Positions 44,146 to 53,127 of a stretch of DNA of 64,000 nt are shown in pieces (positions within the stretch are counted from its first letter, which is position 1; each line of letters begins with the position of its first letter). Location: NCBI RefSeq assembly GCF_000767615.3, contig NZ_CP009553.3:5270001-5334000 (forward strand), given 5' to 3'. The notes under the pieces are model-generated. The model was not told where the DNA came from, did no database searches, and worked only from the letters and a program-made list of their open reading frames with translations. The position numbers and the translations under genes were made by a program. Source of the stretch: Pandoraea pnomenusa (GTDB taxonomy: Bacteria > Pseudomonadota > Gammaproteobacteria > Burkholderiales > Burkholderiaceae).

Positions 44146-45381
44146 TCAGGCGGCTGCCGTCTTCTTGTGGCCTTCGACGTTCGGCAGCAGGATCGTGACG
44201 ATGCCGAGCAATGGCAGGTAAGCGCACACGTGATAGACGAAGTCGATACTCGTCGCATCGGCGAGCTGACCGAGCACCGCCGCGCCCACGCCGCCCATGC
44301 CGAAGGCGAAGCCGAAGAACAGGCCCGAGACCGTGCCCACCTTGCCCGGAATCAACTCCTGCGCATAGACGAGAATCGCCGAGAAGGCCGAGGCGAGAAT
44401 CAGGCCGATCACGACCGTCAGAATGCCGGTCCAGAAGAGGTTGGCATACGGCAGCATCAGCGTGAACGGCGCCGCCCCCAGGATCGAGCCCCAGATCACA
44501 TACTTGCGACCGATCCTGTCGCCCAGCGGACCGCCGATCATCGTGCCCGCCGCCACGGCGAACAGGAACACGAACAGGTGCACCTGCGCGCTTTGCACCG
44601 ATACGTGGAACTTGCTGATCAGGTAGAACGTGAAGTAGCTGCTGATGCTGGCGAGATAAAAATACTTCGAGAAGATCAGCACCAGCAGAATGCCGATCGC
44701 GAACATCACCTGGTTGCGCGAGAGATGCGCCGTGCCGCCGCGGCGCGCGGCCGGCTTGCCCTGGTGCGCGGCGCGCTGCGCGGCGTACCAGCGGCTCACC
44801 TGGAACAGCACGAAGATGGCGACGAGCGCCGCCACCGAAAACCACGCCACGCTCCCGCGGCCGTGCGGTGCGATGATGAGCGCGGCGAGCAACGGCCCGA
44901 GCGACGAACCCACATTGCCGCCGACCTGGAAGAACGACTGCGCCATACCGTGACGGCCCCCCGAGGCCATTCGGGCCACACGCGACGACTCCGGATGGAA
45001 CACCGACGAACCCATGCCCACCAGCGCCGCCGCCACGAGCAGCACGCCGAAGTTCGGTGCAACGGCCAGCAGCAGCAGGCCCACGAGCGTGAAGCCCATG
45101 CCGACCGGCAGCGAGTACGGCTTCGGATGCCTGTCGGTATATAGGCCTACCACCGGCTGCAGCAGCGACGCCGTGACCTGATACGTCAGCGTAATCAGGC
45201 CGACCTGCGCGAAGCTCAGATTGAAGCCGGCCTTGAGCAGCGGATAAATCGCCAGGATCAACGACTGGATCATGTCGTTGAGCAGATGGGAAAAGCTGAT
45301 CGCGGACAGCACGCGAAACGCGGTGCCCTGCGCCGCCGGCGCGGGGGTGCCGGGGAGGGTCGTTGCAGGTTGACTCGACAT
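44146..45381 (-). CDS. fsr: Fosmidomycin resistance-type MFS transporter
   Basis: A 411-residue 12-helix exporter. FRVLSAISFSHLLNDMIQSLILAIYPLLK is the distinctive Fsr opening. GSSVFHPESSRVARMASGGRHGMAQSFFQVGGNVGSSLGPL, with conserved charged residues inside helices, is diagnostic. Fsr proteins expel fosmidomycin and similar compounds. The start MSSQPATT at 45381 is followed by a 20-residue Ala/Pro leader. A perfect 16-bp palindrome lies 76 bp upstream. Confidence 0.93.
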   Translation of the reverse strand: MSSQPATTLPGTPAPAAQGTAFRVLSAISFSHLLNDMIQSLILAIYPLLKAGFNLSFAQVGLITLTYQVTASLLQPVVGLYTDRHPKPYSLPVGMGFTLVGLLLLAVAPNFGVLLVAAALVGMGSSVFHPESSRVARMASGGRHGMAQSFFQVGGNVGSSLGPLLAALIIAPHGRGSVAWFSVAALVAIFVLFQVSRWYAAQRAAHQGKPAARRGGTAHLSRNQVMFAIGILLVLIFSKYFYLASISSYFTFYLISKFHVSVQSAQVHLFVFLFAVAAGTMIGGPLGDRIGRKYVIWGSILGAAPFTLMLPYANLFWTGILTVVIGLILASAFSAILVYAQELIPGKVGTVSGLFFGFAFGMGGVGAAVLGQLADATSIDFVYHVCAYLPLLGIVTILLPNVEGHKKTAAA

Positions 45382-45456
45382 GGACGGGAACAATGACGTC
45401 AAAGGCTTAGGAAAACGCGGCAATTCCGACGGCTTTCGCCCAGCTATGCGCAAAAG

Positions 45457-45472
45457 TTGGGATTAATCCCAA
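45457..45472. promoter_or_regulatory. Perfect 16-bp palindrome upstream of fsr
   Basis: TTGGGATTAATCCCAA, perfectly self-complementary, flanked by AAA and TTT that extend the symmetry. It probably binds a dimeric repressor of fsr. No regulator gene is adjacent. Confidence 0.6.
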
Positions 45473-45853
45473 TTTTCGTCGGAAATGGAATGACTGAAGT
45501 GTAGAGCATGCGTAAATCGTCGTTACGCCAAGTTTTGTCGCGATTGCGCCATCTCCGGTCTCCGCAAACTGCGGATTCCTCGGAAACCGATGACGCCTGA
45601 AATCGCAAGACGATCCGGGCGCATTCTGCTGCGGTGGACTCGCGGCAAATCACACATCCCGAGGCTCGGCGGCAGGTTTTCCGGGGCTGTGCGGGTTTAT
45701 CGGGGGTCGGACGCCGTCGGGGATTCGTGTAGAGTCGATTGACGAGTTGTGCCGTGCAACACGGCGCGCGCGAGCGGCATTCCAGGCGTCCCGGATGGTC
45801 GAGGCGCCCGGTGCAGTGGGCGGCCCGACGCTTTCCTTGGTTGGCAGCAGAAC
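45473..45853. other. Intergenic region between fsr and the EAL gene
   Basis: About 380 bp without a convincing gene. A short minus-strand open frame (45444-45653) lacks a ribosome site and a recognisable product. The EAL gene's promoter must lie here. Confidence 0.4.
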
Positions 45854-47461
45854 ATGATTCAACACTCCAGAGTCGTGCAGTGGCTGGTGACCGGACTTGT
45901 CGTGGCGGTCACGCTCGTCGTCGTCCTGGTGCTGGGCTGGTTGCGCATCTATCACATGTCGCAATCGGTGCTTCAGGAAAATGCCGAACGTCAGCGCGAT
46001 GCCATCGAGCGCATCATCGCGCAAGCCGACGGTACGCTCCGGGGCGCCGCCCCCTGGGTGGGGCGCGCTTGCGGCGAAGTGAGTACTTCGCTCCAGGCGG
46101 CCGGCACGCTCAGCCCATACTTCCGCTCCATTTGGCTTGTCTCTCGCGGCCAGCTCTATTGCTCGTCGGTGGTTCGGTCAGATATGCCCGTGAGCTTGCC
46201 GCTACCCGCCGATCTCGTGCCGATGCTGACCGGCACGCGTACCCTGCTCGTCGGCGGTTCGCCGTACGTCCCCGACGCACCGGCACTCGCCCTCTACGTG
46301 CCGACCTCGGCGACGGACGGCGTGCTCGGCTTCGTCGACGGCATCTATCTCACGGAAACCCTCCTGAGCATCAAGAACAGCGACCTGGCCTGGACCGCCA
46401 TGACGGTGGGCAAGGTGGCACTCACTTCCGAGGGTCCGAGACTGGAGTCGGCCGGGATCGCGACACGCGGCGCGCAGGTAACGCTGGCGTCGGAGCACTT
46501 CGTCACGTCGCTCGCAGGCAGCCCGTCGCTGATGCAATCGCTCGCGGCCAACCAGGCGCCGATCTTTCTTTCGTTCGGAGGGGTCGTCGCATTCCTGCTC
46601 GGCGTGATGACATTCCGCCGCCTGGGCCCCGCCCAGTTCATGAAGCGACAGATCGCGCAGGGCATCCGGCATAACGAATTCAAGGTCTACTACCAACCGG
46701 TGATGGAGCTCGCCACGGGCCGCTGCGCGGGCGCCGAGGCGCTGGTGCGTTGGCATCATCCGGTCGCGGGGCTGGTCCGGCCCGACGCGTTCATTCCGAT
46801 TGCCGAAGACAACGGCCTCATCATCGAACTCACCCGCTCGCTGTTGCGTCAGATTCGCAACGACGTGGCCAAAGGCGCGTTACCGCAGGGCTTTCATATC
46901 GGCATCAACCTCGCCGAGCGCCACTTGCGCGACATGACCATCGTGCATGACATCGAGCGGTATTACGGCACGCTGAACGACACCTATCCGATGGTCGCCG
47001 AGATCACCGAGCGCTACGTGATTCGCGACACGGCCGCCGCACGCGGCGTGATGGCCGAGCTCCAGCGGCGCGGCATCGAGACCGCGCTCGACGATTTCGG
47101 CGCCGAGAACAACTCCATCGGGTATCTCAAGCGCTACGACTTCAACTATCTGAAGATCGACAAGGAATTCCTGCCCGTGACCGAGGACGATGTGGTCACG
47201 CGCAACATTTGCGATTCCATCATCCACCTCGCGGAGCGGCTGGACATGACGATCGTGGCCGAGGGCGTCGAGAACGAGATGCAGGCGAGCTACCTGCGCA
47301 CGCGCAACGTCACCTATGCCCAGGGGTATCTGTTTGCCCGCCCGATCTCGTTCGACGAGCTGGTGCAATTCGCGATCGCCCATGCGGGCACCGGGCTGAC
47401 GGCGGTCAAGCGCGGGGCGCCGGCGCCGTCCCGGCTGCCGTCTCCACGCATGACGGGATGA
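45854..47461 (+). CDS. CSS-motif EAL-domain cyclic di-GMP phosphodiesterase
   Basis: A 535-residue membrane enzyme. Helix 1 is at about 9-30, then a periplasmic CSS domain (31-240) with the defining YCSS and a second Cys (GRACGEVS); helix 2 is at about 240-260. The EAL domain (265-515) has all catalytic residues visible: AEALVRW, GINLAERHL, AEITERYV, ALDDFGAENNS, LKIDKEF, VAEGVEN, YAQGYLFARP. It degrades c-di-GMP. Family enzymes sense thiol-redox state through the Cys pair. The ATG at 45854 is preferred over an upstream frame without signal features. It may oppose WspR. Confidence 0.93.
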   Translation: MIQHSRVVQWLVTGLVVAVTLVVVLVLGWLRIYHMSQSVLQENAERQRDAIERIIAQADGTLRGAAPWVGRACGEVSTSLQAAGTLSPYFRSIWLVSRGQLYCSSVVRSDMPVSLPLPADLVPMLTGTRTLLVGGSPYVPDAPALALYVPTSATDGVLGFVDGIYLTETLLSIKNSDLAWTAMTVGKVALTSEGPRLESAGIATRGAQVTLASEHFVTSLAGSPSLMQSLAANQAPIFLSFGGVVAFLLGVMTFRRLGPAQFMKRQIAQGIRHNEFKVYYQPVMELATGRCAGAEALVRWHHPVAGLVRPDAFIPIAEDNGLIIELTRSLLRQIRNDVAKGALPQGFHIGINLAERHLRDMTIVHDIERYYGTLNDTYPMVAEITERYVIRDTAAARGVMAELQRRGIETALDDFGAENNSIGYLKRYDFNYLKIDKEFLPVTEDDVVTRNICDSIIHLAERLDMTIVAEGVENEMQASYLRTRNVTYAQGYLFARPISFDELVQFAIAHAGTGLTAVKRGAPAPSRLPSPRMTG

Positions 47462-47544
47462 TGCCCCGTCCCGAGGCGACGCAGACGCATCGCGAAAACG
47501 CCGGCCCAGGCCGGCGCTTCGCGACTTCGATCCTGCCGTGGACG

Positions 47545-47781
47545 TCAGAAGACCAATTGCGGCATGTTGCTGCGAGGCGCCGGCGTGGCGGCCGCGCGCG
47601 TGCTGGCCCGCATTTCGGCGCGCAGCAACCACAATCGCTGTGCGACGAAACTTCTGAAGCGCATTTCACCTGCGGAGAAAGAGATTTGCATCTGATGTCG
47701 CTTGCCGTTGGGCAGCGTGCGAACCAGACGATAGTATCGAGCCCCGTCAACCGTTTCCTTGATATTCCTGACGCGCATCAT
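47545..47781 (-). CDS. Small hypothetical protein
   Basis: A 78-residue basic protein starting MMRVRNIKETVDGARYYRL, with GGGGTG upstream of the second ATG (47781). The first half looks beta-rich (RLVRTLPNGKRHQMQISF), the middle helical (FRSFVAQRLWLLRAEMRAS), the end a Pro/Asn tail. No domain recognised. It is convergent with the EAL gene. Coding potential is likely but not certain. Confidence 0.5.
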   Translation of the reverse strand: MMRVRNIKETVDGARYYRLVRTLPNGKRHQMQISFSAGEMRFRSFVAQRLWLLRAEMRASTRAAATPAPRSNMPQLVF

Positions 47782-48071
47782 TTCACCCCGTTTCTGTTGT
47801 GTCAGGTGAGTGGGCACTTCGGCAAACGTCGCATTCCCGGTGCGCGCTGATCCGGCCAAAACTCGACCTGACGCGATACGACCGGCTTTTTGGGGGGGGC
47901 ATGCGGCAAATTCAATGTAGAGGAGAAACGTCCCCCATTCGTCCCCCAAAGGAATCGCCGAAGCGTGCTTCGTTGGTGCGCCGCAACAGTTCGCCGTCCA
48001 GCGTTGTTTTCCGCCGGTTCGCCCGCCCTCTACAATGCGGCCACCCGCTGTATTGAATCGAAAAAATCATT

Positions 48072-48923
48072 ATGGTTTCCGAACCTTCTTCAACGCCGCC
48101 CAGCGTTTTGCACAACGAAATGGACACCTCTCTGCAAGTCAGCGGTTCGCTGTGGTTGCATCGTGGCAATTCGTCGCTCGGAGGCCAGGCGCGCATCGCC
48201 CTGCTGGAACACATTGCCACCACCGGTTCGATCACGGCGGCGGCCAAGGCGGCGGGCATGAGCTACAAGGCCGCGTGGGATGCCGTGGACGCCATGAATC
48301 AGTTGGCAGGCGAGCCGCTCGTGGCGCGCAGCACGGGCGGGCGCGGCGGTGGCGGTACGCGACTGACCGTCCGCGGCGCGAAACTGGTCGCCGCGTTCCG
48401 TGCCGTGGAGGCGGCGCAGCAGCAATTCCTCGCGCGCGTGGCGGCCGATCTGGAGCGTTTCGACGAACAGTGGCCGATCATCGCGCGCCTTGGACTCCAG
48501 ACCAGCGCGCGCAACCAGTTGCACGGCACGATCAGCGGCATCCGGCATTGCGGCGTGAACGACGAAGTGACGCTGACGCTGCCGGGCGGCGAGGCCATCG
48601 TCGCGTCGCTCACCCATCACAGCGCGCAGGCATTGGGATTGGCGACCGGCGGCGAGGCGTTTGCGTTGATCAAAGCGCCCTGGATCGAAATCGCGCGCGG
48701 TGTCGATCTCGCCGGCTTGCCCACGGCCAACCGGCTCTGCGGCACGGTGGACGCCATCGAGGACGACGAGGGGCAGGCCGAAGTGATCCTCGCCCTGCCC
48801 GGCGGCACGCGGCTCGCAGCCGTCATGCCGCACGATACGCTCGCGGCGCGCGGGCTGGCGCCGGGTGTGGGGGCCACGGCCGCGTTTACCGCCGCCAGCG
48901 TGATCATCGGTGTGATGGCCTGA
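48072..48923 (+). CDS. modE: ModE-type molybdate-responsive regulator
   Basis: A 283-residue regulator. Residues 30-130 are the ModE winged helix (LGGQARIALLEHIATTGSITAAAKAAGMSYKAAWDAVDAMNQL, then ARSTGGRGGGGTRLTVRGAKLV). Two tandem TOBE/Mop molybdate-binding domains follow (RNQLHGTISGIRHCGVNDEVTLTLPGG; NRLCGTVDAIEDDEGQAEVILALPGG). With molybdate it represses uptake genes and activates molybdoenzyme genes. No modABC operon is within the window. A molybdopterin-fold protein lies at 9.6 kb. Confidence 0.93.
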   Translation: MVSEPSSTPPSVLHNEMDTSLQVSGSLWLHRGNSSLGGQARIALLEHIATTGSITAAAKAAGMSYKAAWDAVDAMNQLAGEPLVARSTGGRGGGGTRLTVRGAKLVAAFRAVEAAQQQFLARVAADLERFDEQWPIIARLGLQTSARNQLHGTISGIRHCGVNDEVTLTLPGGEAIVASLTHHSAQALGLATGGEAFALIKAPWIEIARGVDLAGLPTANRLCGTVDAIEDDEGQAEVILALPGGTRLAAVMPHDTLAARGLAPGVGATAAFTAASVIIGVMA

Positions 48924-48974
48924 TGGCGCGGTGGCCTGACGCCCCGAAGACGGGGACCCCGGCCGCCATGCGAT

Positions 48975-50168
48975 TTACAGCGCTGGCGTTTCGCAGTTCG
49001 GCACGGCCTGACGGAGGGCATCACGTCGATCCAGTCGCAGGCTCAGCACGGCCACGCCGGCGCCGGCGAGCGGCACCAGCGCCGCGACCCAGGGCACGGC
49101 AGCCAGCCCGGGGCCGTGGTCGATGACGAAGCCGCCCAGCCACGCGCCGATGGCGTTGCCGAGGTTGAACGCGGCGATGTTGAAGCTCGATGCGAGACTC
49201 TCGCCCGCCCCCGACGTCTTCTCCATCACCCACAACTGCAACGGCGCCACCGTCCCGAAGGCGGTCACGCCGAGCAGCGCCACGAAAACGACGGCCAGCC
49301 AGTGCGAGTGCATGGCGAACGTCATCAGGCCGAGCACGACCGAGAGCGCCATCAGGCTTCCCAATACCGTACGCACGACATGACGGTCCGCGAGCTTGCC
49401 GCCCAGCAGGTTCCCCACGACCAGACCCCCGCCGAAGACCAGCAGGATCGGCGACACGGCCCCTTCCGCAAACCCCGTCACTTCGGTCAGCAGCGGCGCG
49501 ATATAGGTGAACACGCCGAATACGCCAACCCAGCCGAGCACGGTCGTGAGCAGGCCCAGCAACACCGGACGGCGCGCCAGCGCGCGCAGGTCGGCCCGCC
49601 AGTCACCCGCGTGCGTCGGTGCGGCAATCCTCGGCACGAACCCCGCAATGACCAGAAATGCGATCACGCCAATGGCCGTCACGGCCCAGAAGCTGGCGCG
49701 CCATCCGAAATGCTGTCCAAGCCACGTACCGAACGGCACGCCCAGAATGTTGGCGACGGTCAGTCCGGTGAACATCACGGCGATGGCGGACGCCCGACGC
49801 TCGCGCGGCACCAATCCGGTCGCGACCACGGAGCCGACGCCGAAGAACGTGCCATGGGCGAACGAGGTGAGCACGCGCGCGGCCATGAGCGCGCCGTACG
49901 TCGGGGCGAGCGCACAGGCGGCGTTGCCGACAGTGAAGATCGCCATGAGCACGAGCAGCACGGTCTTGCGCGGCCAGCGGGCGGTCGCGGTGGTCATGAC
50001 CGGGGCGCCGACCACCACACCGAGGGCATAGCCGGAAATCAGCAGGCCCGCCGCCGCGATCGACACGCCGAAGTCGGCGCCGACGTTGAGCAGCAGGCCC
50101 ATGATGACGAACTCCGTCACGCCGATGCCGAAGGCACCGGCGGTGAGGGCGTAAAGGGCGATGGGCAC
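48975..50168 (-). CDS. MFS transporter (AraJ/DHA1-like)
   Basis: A 397-residue 12-helix exporter. The true start is the GTG at 50168, because AAAGGAG lies 7 nt upstream and it gives the family N-terminus PIALYALTAGAFGIGVTEFVIMGLL. Loop motif TTATARWPRKTVLL and the central SFAHGTFFGVGSVVATGLVPRERR fit sugar/drug efflux proteins of the DHA1 group. It is divergent from a LysR regulator, with two dyads in the gap. Confidence 0.9.
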   Translation of the reverse strand: MPIALYALTAGAFGIGVTEFVIMGLLLNVGADFGVSIAAAGLLISGYALGVVVGAPVMTTATARWPRKTVLLVLMAIFTVGNAACALAPTYGALMAARVLTSFAHGTFFGVGSVVATGLVPRERRASAIAVMFTGLTVANILGVPFGTWLGQHFGWRASFWAVTAIGVIAFLVIAGFVPRIAAPTHAGDWRADLRALARRPVLLGLLTTVLGWVGVFGVFTYIAPLLTEVTGFAEGAVSPILLVFGGGLVVGNLLGGKLADRHVVRTVLGSLMALSVVLGLMTFAMHSHWLAVVFVALLGVTAFGTVAPLQLWVMEKTSGAGESLASSFNIAAFNLGNAIGAWLGGFVIDHGPGLAAVPWVAALVPLAGAGVAVLSLRLDRRDALRQAVPNCETPAL

Positions 50169-50249
50169 GGAAAACTCCTTTCTGGACGAGGGAATGGCCG
50201 CGCCGTCGACATGTTCGACGGCGCGGCAATGTGCGGAATATAGACGCCC

Positions 50250-50308
50250 TTTCATTGATGAAATAGACTGCCGTCGGGAATATGATTTGTGACACCAAGG
50301 CACAAATC
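50250..50308. promoter_or_regulatory. Two dyads between the MFS and LysR genes
   Basis: TTTCAT-TG-ATGAAA (50250-50263), perfect arms; and GATTTGTG-N9-CACAAATC (50284-50308), perfect 8-bp arms. The second has the T-N11-A geometry of LysR sites. Together they look like recognition and activation sites of the divergent pair. Confidence 0.65.
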
Positions 50309-50404
50309 AGCGAATAGCGAGCGCTGACGCGGGACGCCAAGGGACAAGGCGGGACGAAGGCGGCCGCCCGGGCGGCCGAGACAGACAGGAATCACGGGTA
50401 TCGA

Positions 50405-51313
50405 ATGGGTCGACAGGACGTCAATCGCTCCGGCGATATGGAAGTATTCACACGTGTGGTGGAACTCGGCGGGTTCTCTGCCGCCGCGCGGGCATTGCAC
50501 ATGACGCCTTCGGCCGTGAGCAAGTTGATCGCGCGGCTCGAAACGCGTCTGGGCACGCGCCTGTTCAACCGTTCGACTCGTCGGCTGCAACTTACCCCCG
50601 AGGGCGGCGCATTCCATGAGCGCGCGATGCGCGTGCTCGCCGATATCGACGCGGCCGAGCGCGAAGCGGCCGCGGGCGCCGTGCCGCGCGGATGGTTGCG
50701 GGTGAATTCGAGCGTGCCGATCGGCACCCACTACCTCTTGCCGGTGATTCCGGCGTTCCTCGCCCGGTATCCCGAAATCCGGCTCGATCTCACGCTCACC
50801 GACACCGTCGTCGACCTGCTGGAGCAGCGCGCCGACGTCGCCGTGCGCGCCGGTCCGCTACGCGACTCGCGACTCGTGGCACGAAAGCTCGGCGAAAGTC
50901 AGGTGCACGTGGTGGCGTCACCCGATTATCTTGCGCGCAGCGCCCCGCTGCGCACGCCTGCCGACCTGGTGCATCACAACGTCATGGCGTTCAACTTCGA
51001 TCGCCAGGTGCAGGGCTGGCCGTTTCGCGACGGCTCGGGCGGCGTCACGCACTTCCACCAGACCGGCAACCTGTCGCTGAGCGACGGCGAGACAATGCGC
51101 AAGCTTGCACTCCAGGGGGTGGGGCTGGCGCGTCATGCGCGGTACCACGTCGACGACGACCTGCGCGCCGGACGCCTCGTCACCGTGCTCGAGGACTACA
51201 ACGCGGGCGAGGCGGAGCCGGTGCACGCAGTGTACGTCGGGCAGGGCGGTCATTTGCCTGCGCGCGTGCGAGCGTTTCTCGACTTCCTCGTGGACAACGT
51301 GCACCTGCCCTGA
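50405..51313 (+). CDS. LysR-type transcriptional regulator
   Basis: A 302-residue regulator. Winged helix 10-70: MEVFTRVVELGGFSAAARALHMTPSAVSKLIARLETRLGTRLF. Effector domain: WLRVNSSVPIGTHYLLPVIPAFLARYPEIRLDL, ADVAVRAGPLRDSRLVARKL. This subgroup (CrgA/DsdC-like 'RVNSS...') often controls divergent MFS pumps. It very probably controls the exporter gene on its left. Confidence 0.92.
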   Translation: MGRQDVNRSGDMEVFTRVVELGGFSAAARALHMTPSAVSKLIARLETRLGTRLFNRSTRRLQLTPEGGAFHERAMRVLADIDAAEREAAAGAVPRGWLRVNSSVPIGTHYLLPVIPAFLARYPEIRLDLTLTDTVVDLLEQRADVAVRAGPLRDSRLVARKLGESQVHVVASPDYLARSAPLRTPADLVHHNVMAFNFDRQVQGWPFRDGSGGVTHFHQTGNLSLSDGETMRKLALQGVGLARHARYHVDDDLRAGRLVTVLEDYNAGEAEPVHAVYVGQGGHLPARVRAFLDFLVDNVHLP

Positions 51314-51426
51314 CGCGGCGGCCCGAGCGCGCGAGCGCTACGCACGTATGTCGTACGTAGCGTACCGACAGACAGAAAGGCCGTTAGCGCAGCTCAGAGT
51401 CACACGAGCCACGCGATTCACGCGAT

Positions 51427-52809
51427 TCACGCGCGTTGGCGGTGCGACCAGACAAACAACGGCCACGCGATGGCCGCGCAAAGCAGGCCGCCCGCCCACA
51501 CCAGCCCCCATCCAGCGATCGACAGCAGCAGCGGGATACTAAGCGGCGTGAGGAACATCGTGAGGAAGACGCCGGTGTTTCCGATACCGAGTGCCGTGCC
51601 CGCGCGCGACGCGCCGGCGAGCGTGGCCAATTCGGTAAACGCCACCCCGTGCCACGCCGACGCCACCACACCGCCCGCAATCAGCAGGATCACCACCCAC
51701 GGCGTGCCGTGCGCGAGCCAGTCGGGACGCAGCGATAGCAGCGCCACGAGCAGGGCGAGCAGCGCGAACACCGCGCCGACCACGATCGTGCACACGCGCA
51801 GATACTGCGGACGATTGCGACGCTTGTCGGTAAAGCGTCCGCTCCACACACGGGTGATCGCCGCACCGGCCTGCACCGCGCCCAATGTGAGCGAAATCGT
51901 CGCCACGCTGGCGTGCGCGAAGTCGTGGAGAAACACCGTGCCGAACGTGAGCACGGCGATCTGCGGCATGGCGAGCACCGCCATGCCCAGCGCCGTACTC
52001 AGCAGTCGGGCATCTCGCAGCGGCGAGTAATGCCTGTCCTGCATCGGCAAGCCGCCGCCGTTGGTCGGGGCCGGCTGGTTGGCGTCGCGCGCTTTCGCCG
52101 CGACGCTCGCCGGCGGCGCCGCACTGCCGTTCGCCCCCTGCGGCGGTTCGAGCAACCAAAGCCAGGCCATGCCGGCCGCCGCCAGCGACGCCGCCGCAAG
52201 CCCGATGTACACGGCGCCGAAGCCGAAGTGCACGGCGGTGCCCGGGAGTACGAGCGCACCGATCCCGCCCCCCAGGGGCACGGCACATTGCCGTACGCTC
52301 ATCGCGAGGCCGCGCTCGCGATCGTGAAACCAACGCATGATCGCGCGCCCGCTCGACCCATTGACGCTGCCGCCCAGCGCGCCGATGAGCAGCATGCCCG
52401 CCGCGAGCACCGGCGCCGACGGAATGAACGGCGCCCTGGGCACCACCCAGGCCCCCAGACCGACGAATGCCAGCGCCGTCACCAACAGACCGACGAGGAG
52501 CACCCTGCGGTCGCCCCAACGATCGGTCAACATGCCCCACGGCAATTCGGACAGGGCGATGCCCAGGCCAATCATGCCGAGCACGATACCGAGATCGCCG
52601 GTGCCGAGCGCGTAGGCGCTGCGCATTTGCACGGCCGTCGCGGGAATGCCGCCCATCGCGGCGGCAAAGCTGGCGTTGGCGACCACACCGACGCCGAGCA
52701 CCTTCCAGCGATGGTTTGGGCCGAGACCCCCTGAGATGGGCGGCGTCGACGCAGTGGGCGCCGCTGCCTTCGGGGAAACGGCGGGAGCAGGACAGAGACG
52801 TTCATTCAT
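51427..52809 (-). CDS. MFS transporter
   Basis: A 460-residue 12-helix transporter with a long central loop (about 225-255, Ala/Gly/Asn-rich). IALSELPWGMLTDRWGDRRVLLVGLL is the loop 2-3 motif, and GSSGRAIMRWFHDRERGLAMSVRQ resembles monocarboxylate/nitrate-type carriers. Start MNERLCPAP at 52809; a longer frame is possible but less likely. It is divergent from a LysR gene with a strong dyad between. Confidence 0.87.
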   Translation of the reverse strand: MNERLCPAPAVSPKAAAPTASTPPISGGLGPNHRWKVLGVGVVANASFAAAMGGIPATAVQMRSAYALGTGDLGIVLGMIGLGIALSELPWGMLTDRWGDRRVLLVGLLVTALAFVGLGAWVVPRAPFIPSAPVLAAGMLLIGALGGSVNGSSGRAIMRWFHDRERGLAMSVRQCAVPLGGGIGALVLPGTAVHFGFGAVYIGLAAASLAAAGMAWLWLLEPPQGANGSAAPPASVAAKARDANQPAPTNGGGLPMQDRHYSPLRDARLLSTALGMAVLAMPQIAVLTFGTVFLHDFAHASVATISLTLGAVQAGAAITRVWSGRFTDKRRNRPQYLRVCTIVVGAVFALLALLVALLSLRPDWLAHGTPWVVILLIAGGVVASAWHGVAFTELATLAGASRAGTALGIGNTGVFLTMFLTPLSIPLLLSIAGWGLVWAGGLLCAAIAWPLFVWSHRQRA

Positions 52810-52952
52810 GGATGACACGGTGCGCGAACCGAACGGCACGCGACTCAGAGCGGAGGGAGGTCGGCGGCGTCGCGTCCCCTCGGCCATGCAGCCATGGGGA
52901 CAGTCCAACGCCACGGCCTCATCCTACGGATGGACATTGCATCGGAAAAGCG

Positions 52953-52983
52953 GGAAAATTCGATGACTTATATCGAGTTTTCC
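52953..52983. promoter_or_regulatory. 12-bp dyad between MFS and LysR genes
   Basis: GGAAAATTCGAT (52953-52964), 7-nt centre, ATCGAGTTTTCC (52972-52983); 11 of 12 positions paired. The gap of 318 bp holds no gene. Likely LysR site. Confidence 0.6.
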
Positions 52984-53127
52984 GGATTAACCAGAACGGA
53001 TACTCCCGTTCGTCCGGACGGGGTCCTGCCCGATAACCGCGCGGTGTGATCCGCCGAAGGCGTCGTCACGGGCGCCTGCGAAGGGCATGATTCCCGTCGG
53101 GGGTTTCCGCGACATCCGAGAGCCGCC

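Noticed and set aside
45444..45653. A 69-codon minus-strand frame upstream of fsr
   Set aside because: No ribosome site, covers the palindrome region, and has no recognisable sequence.
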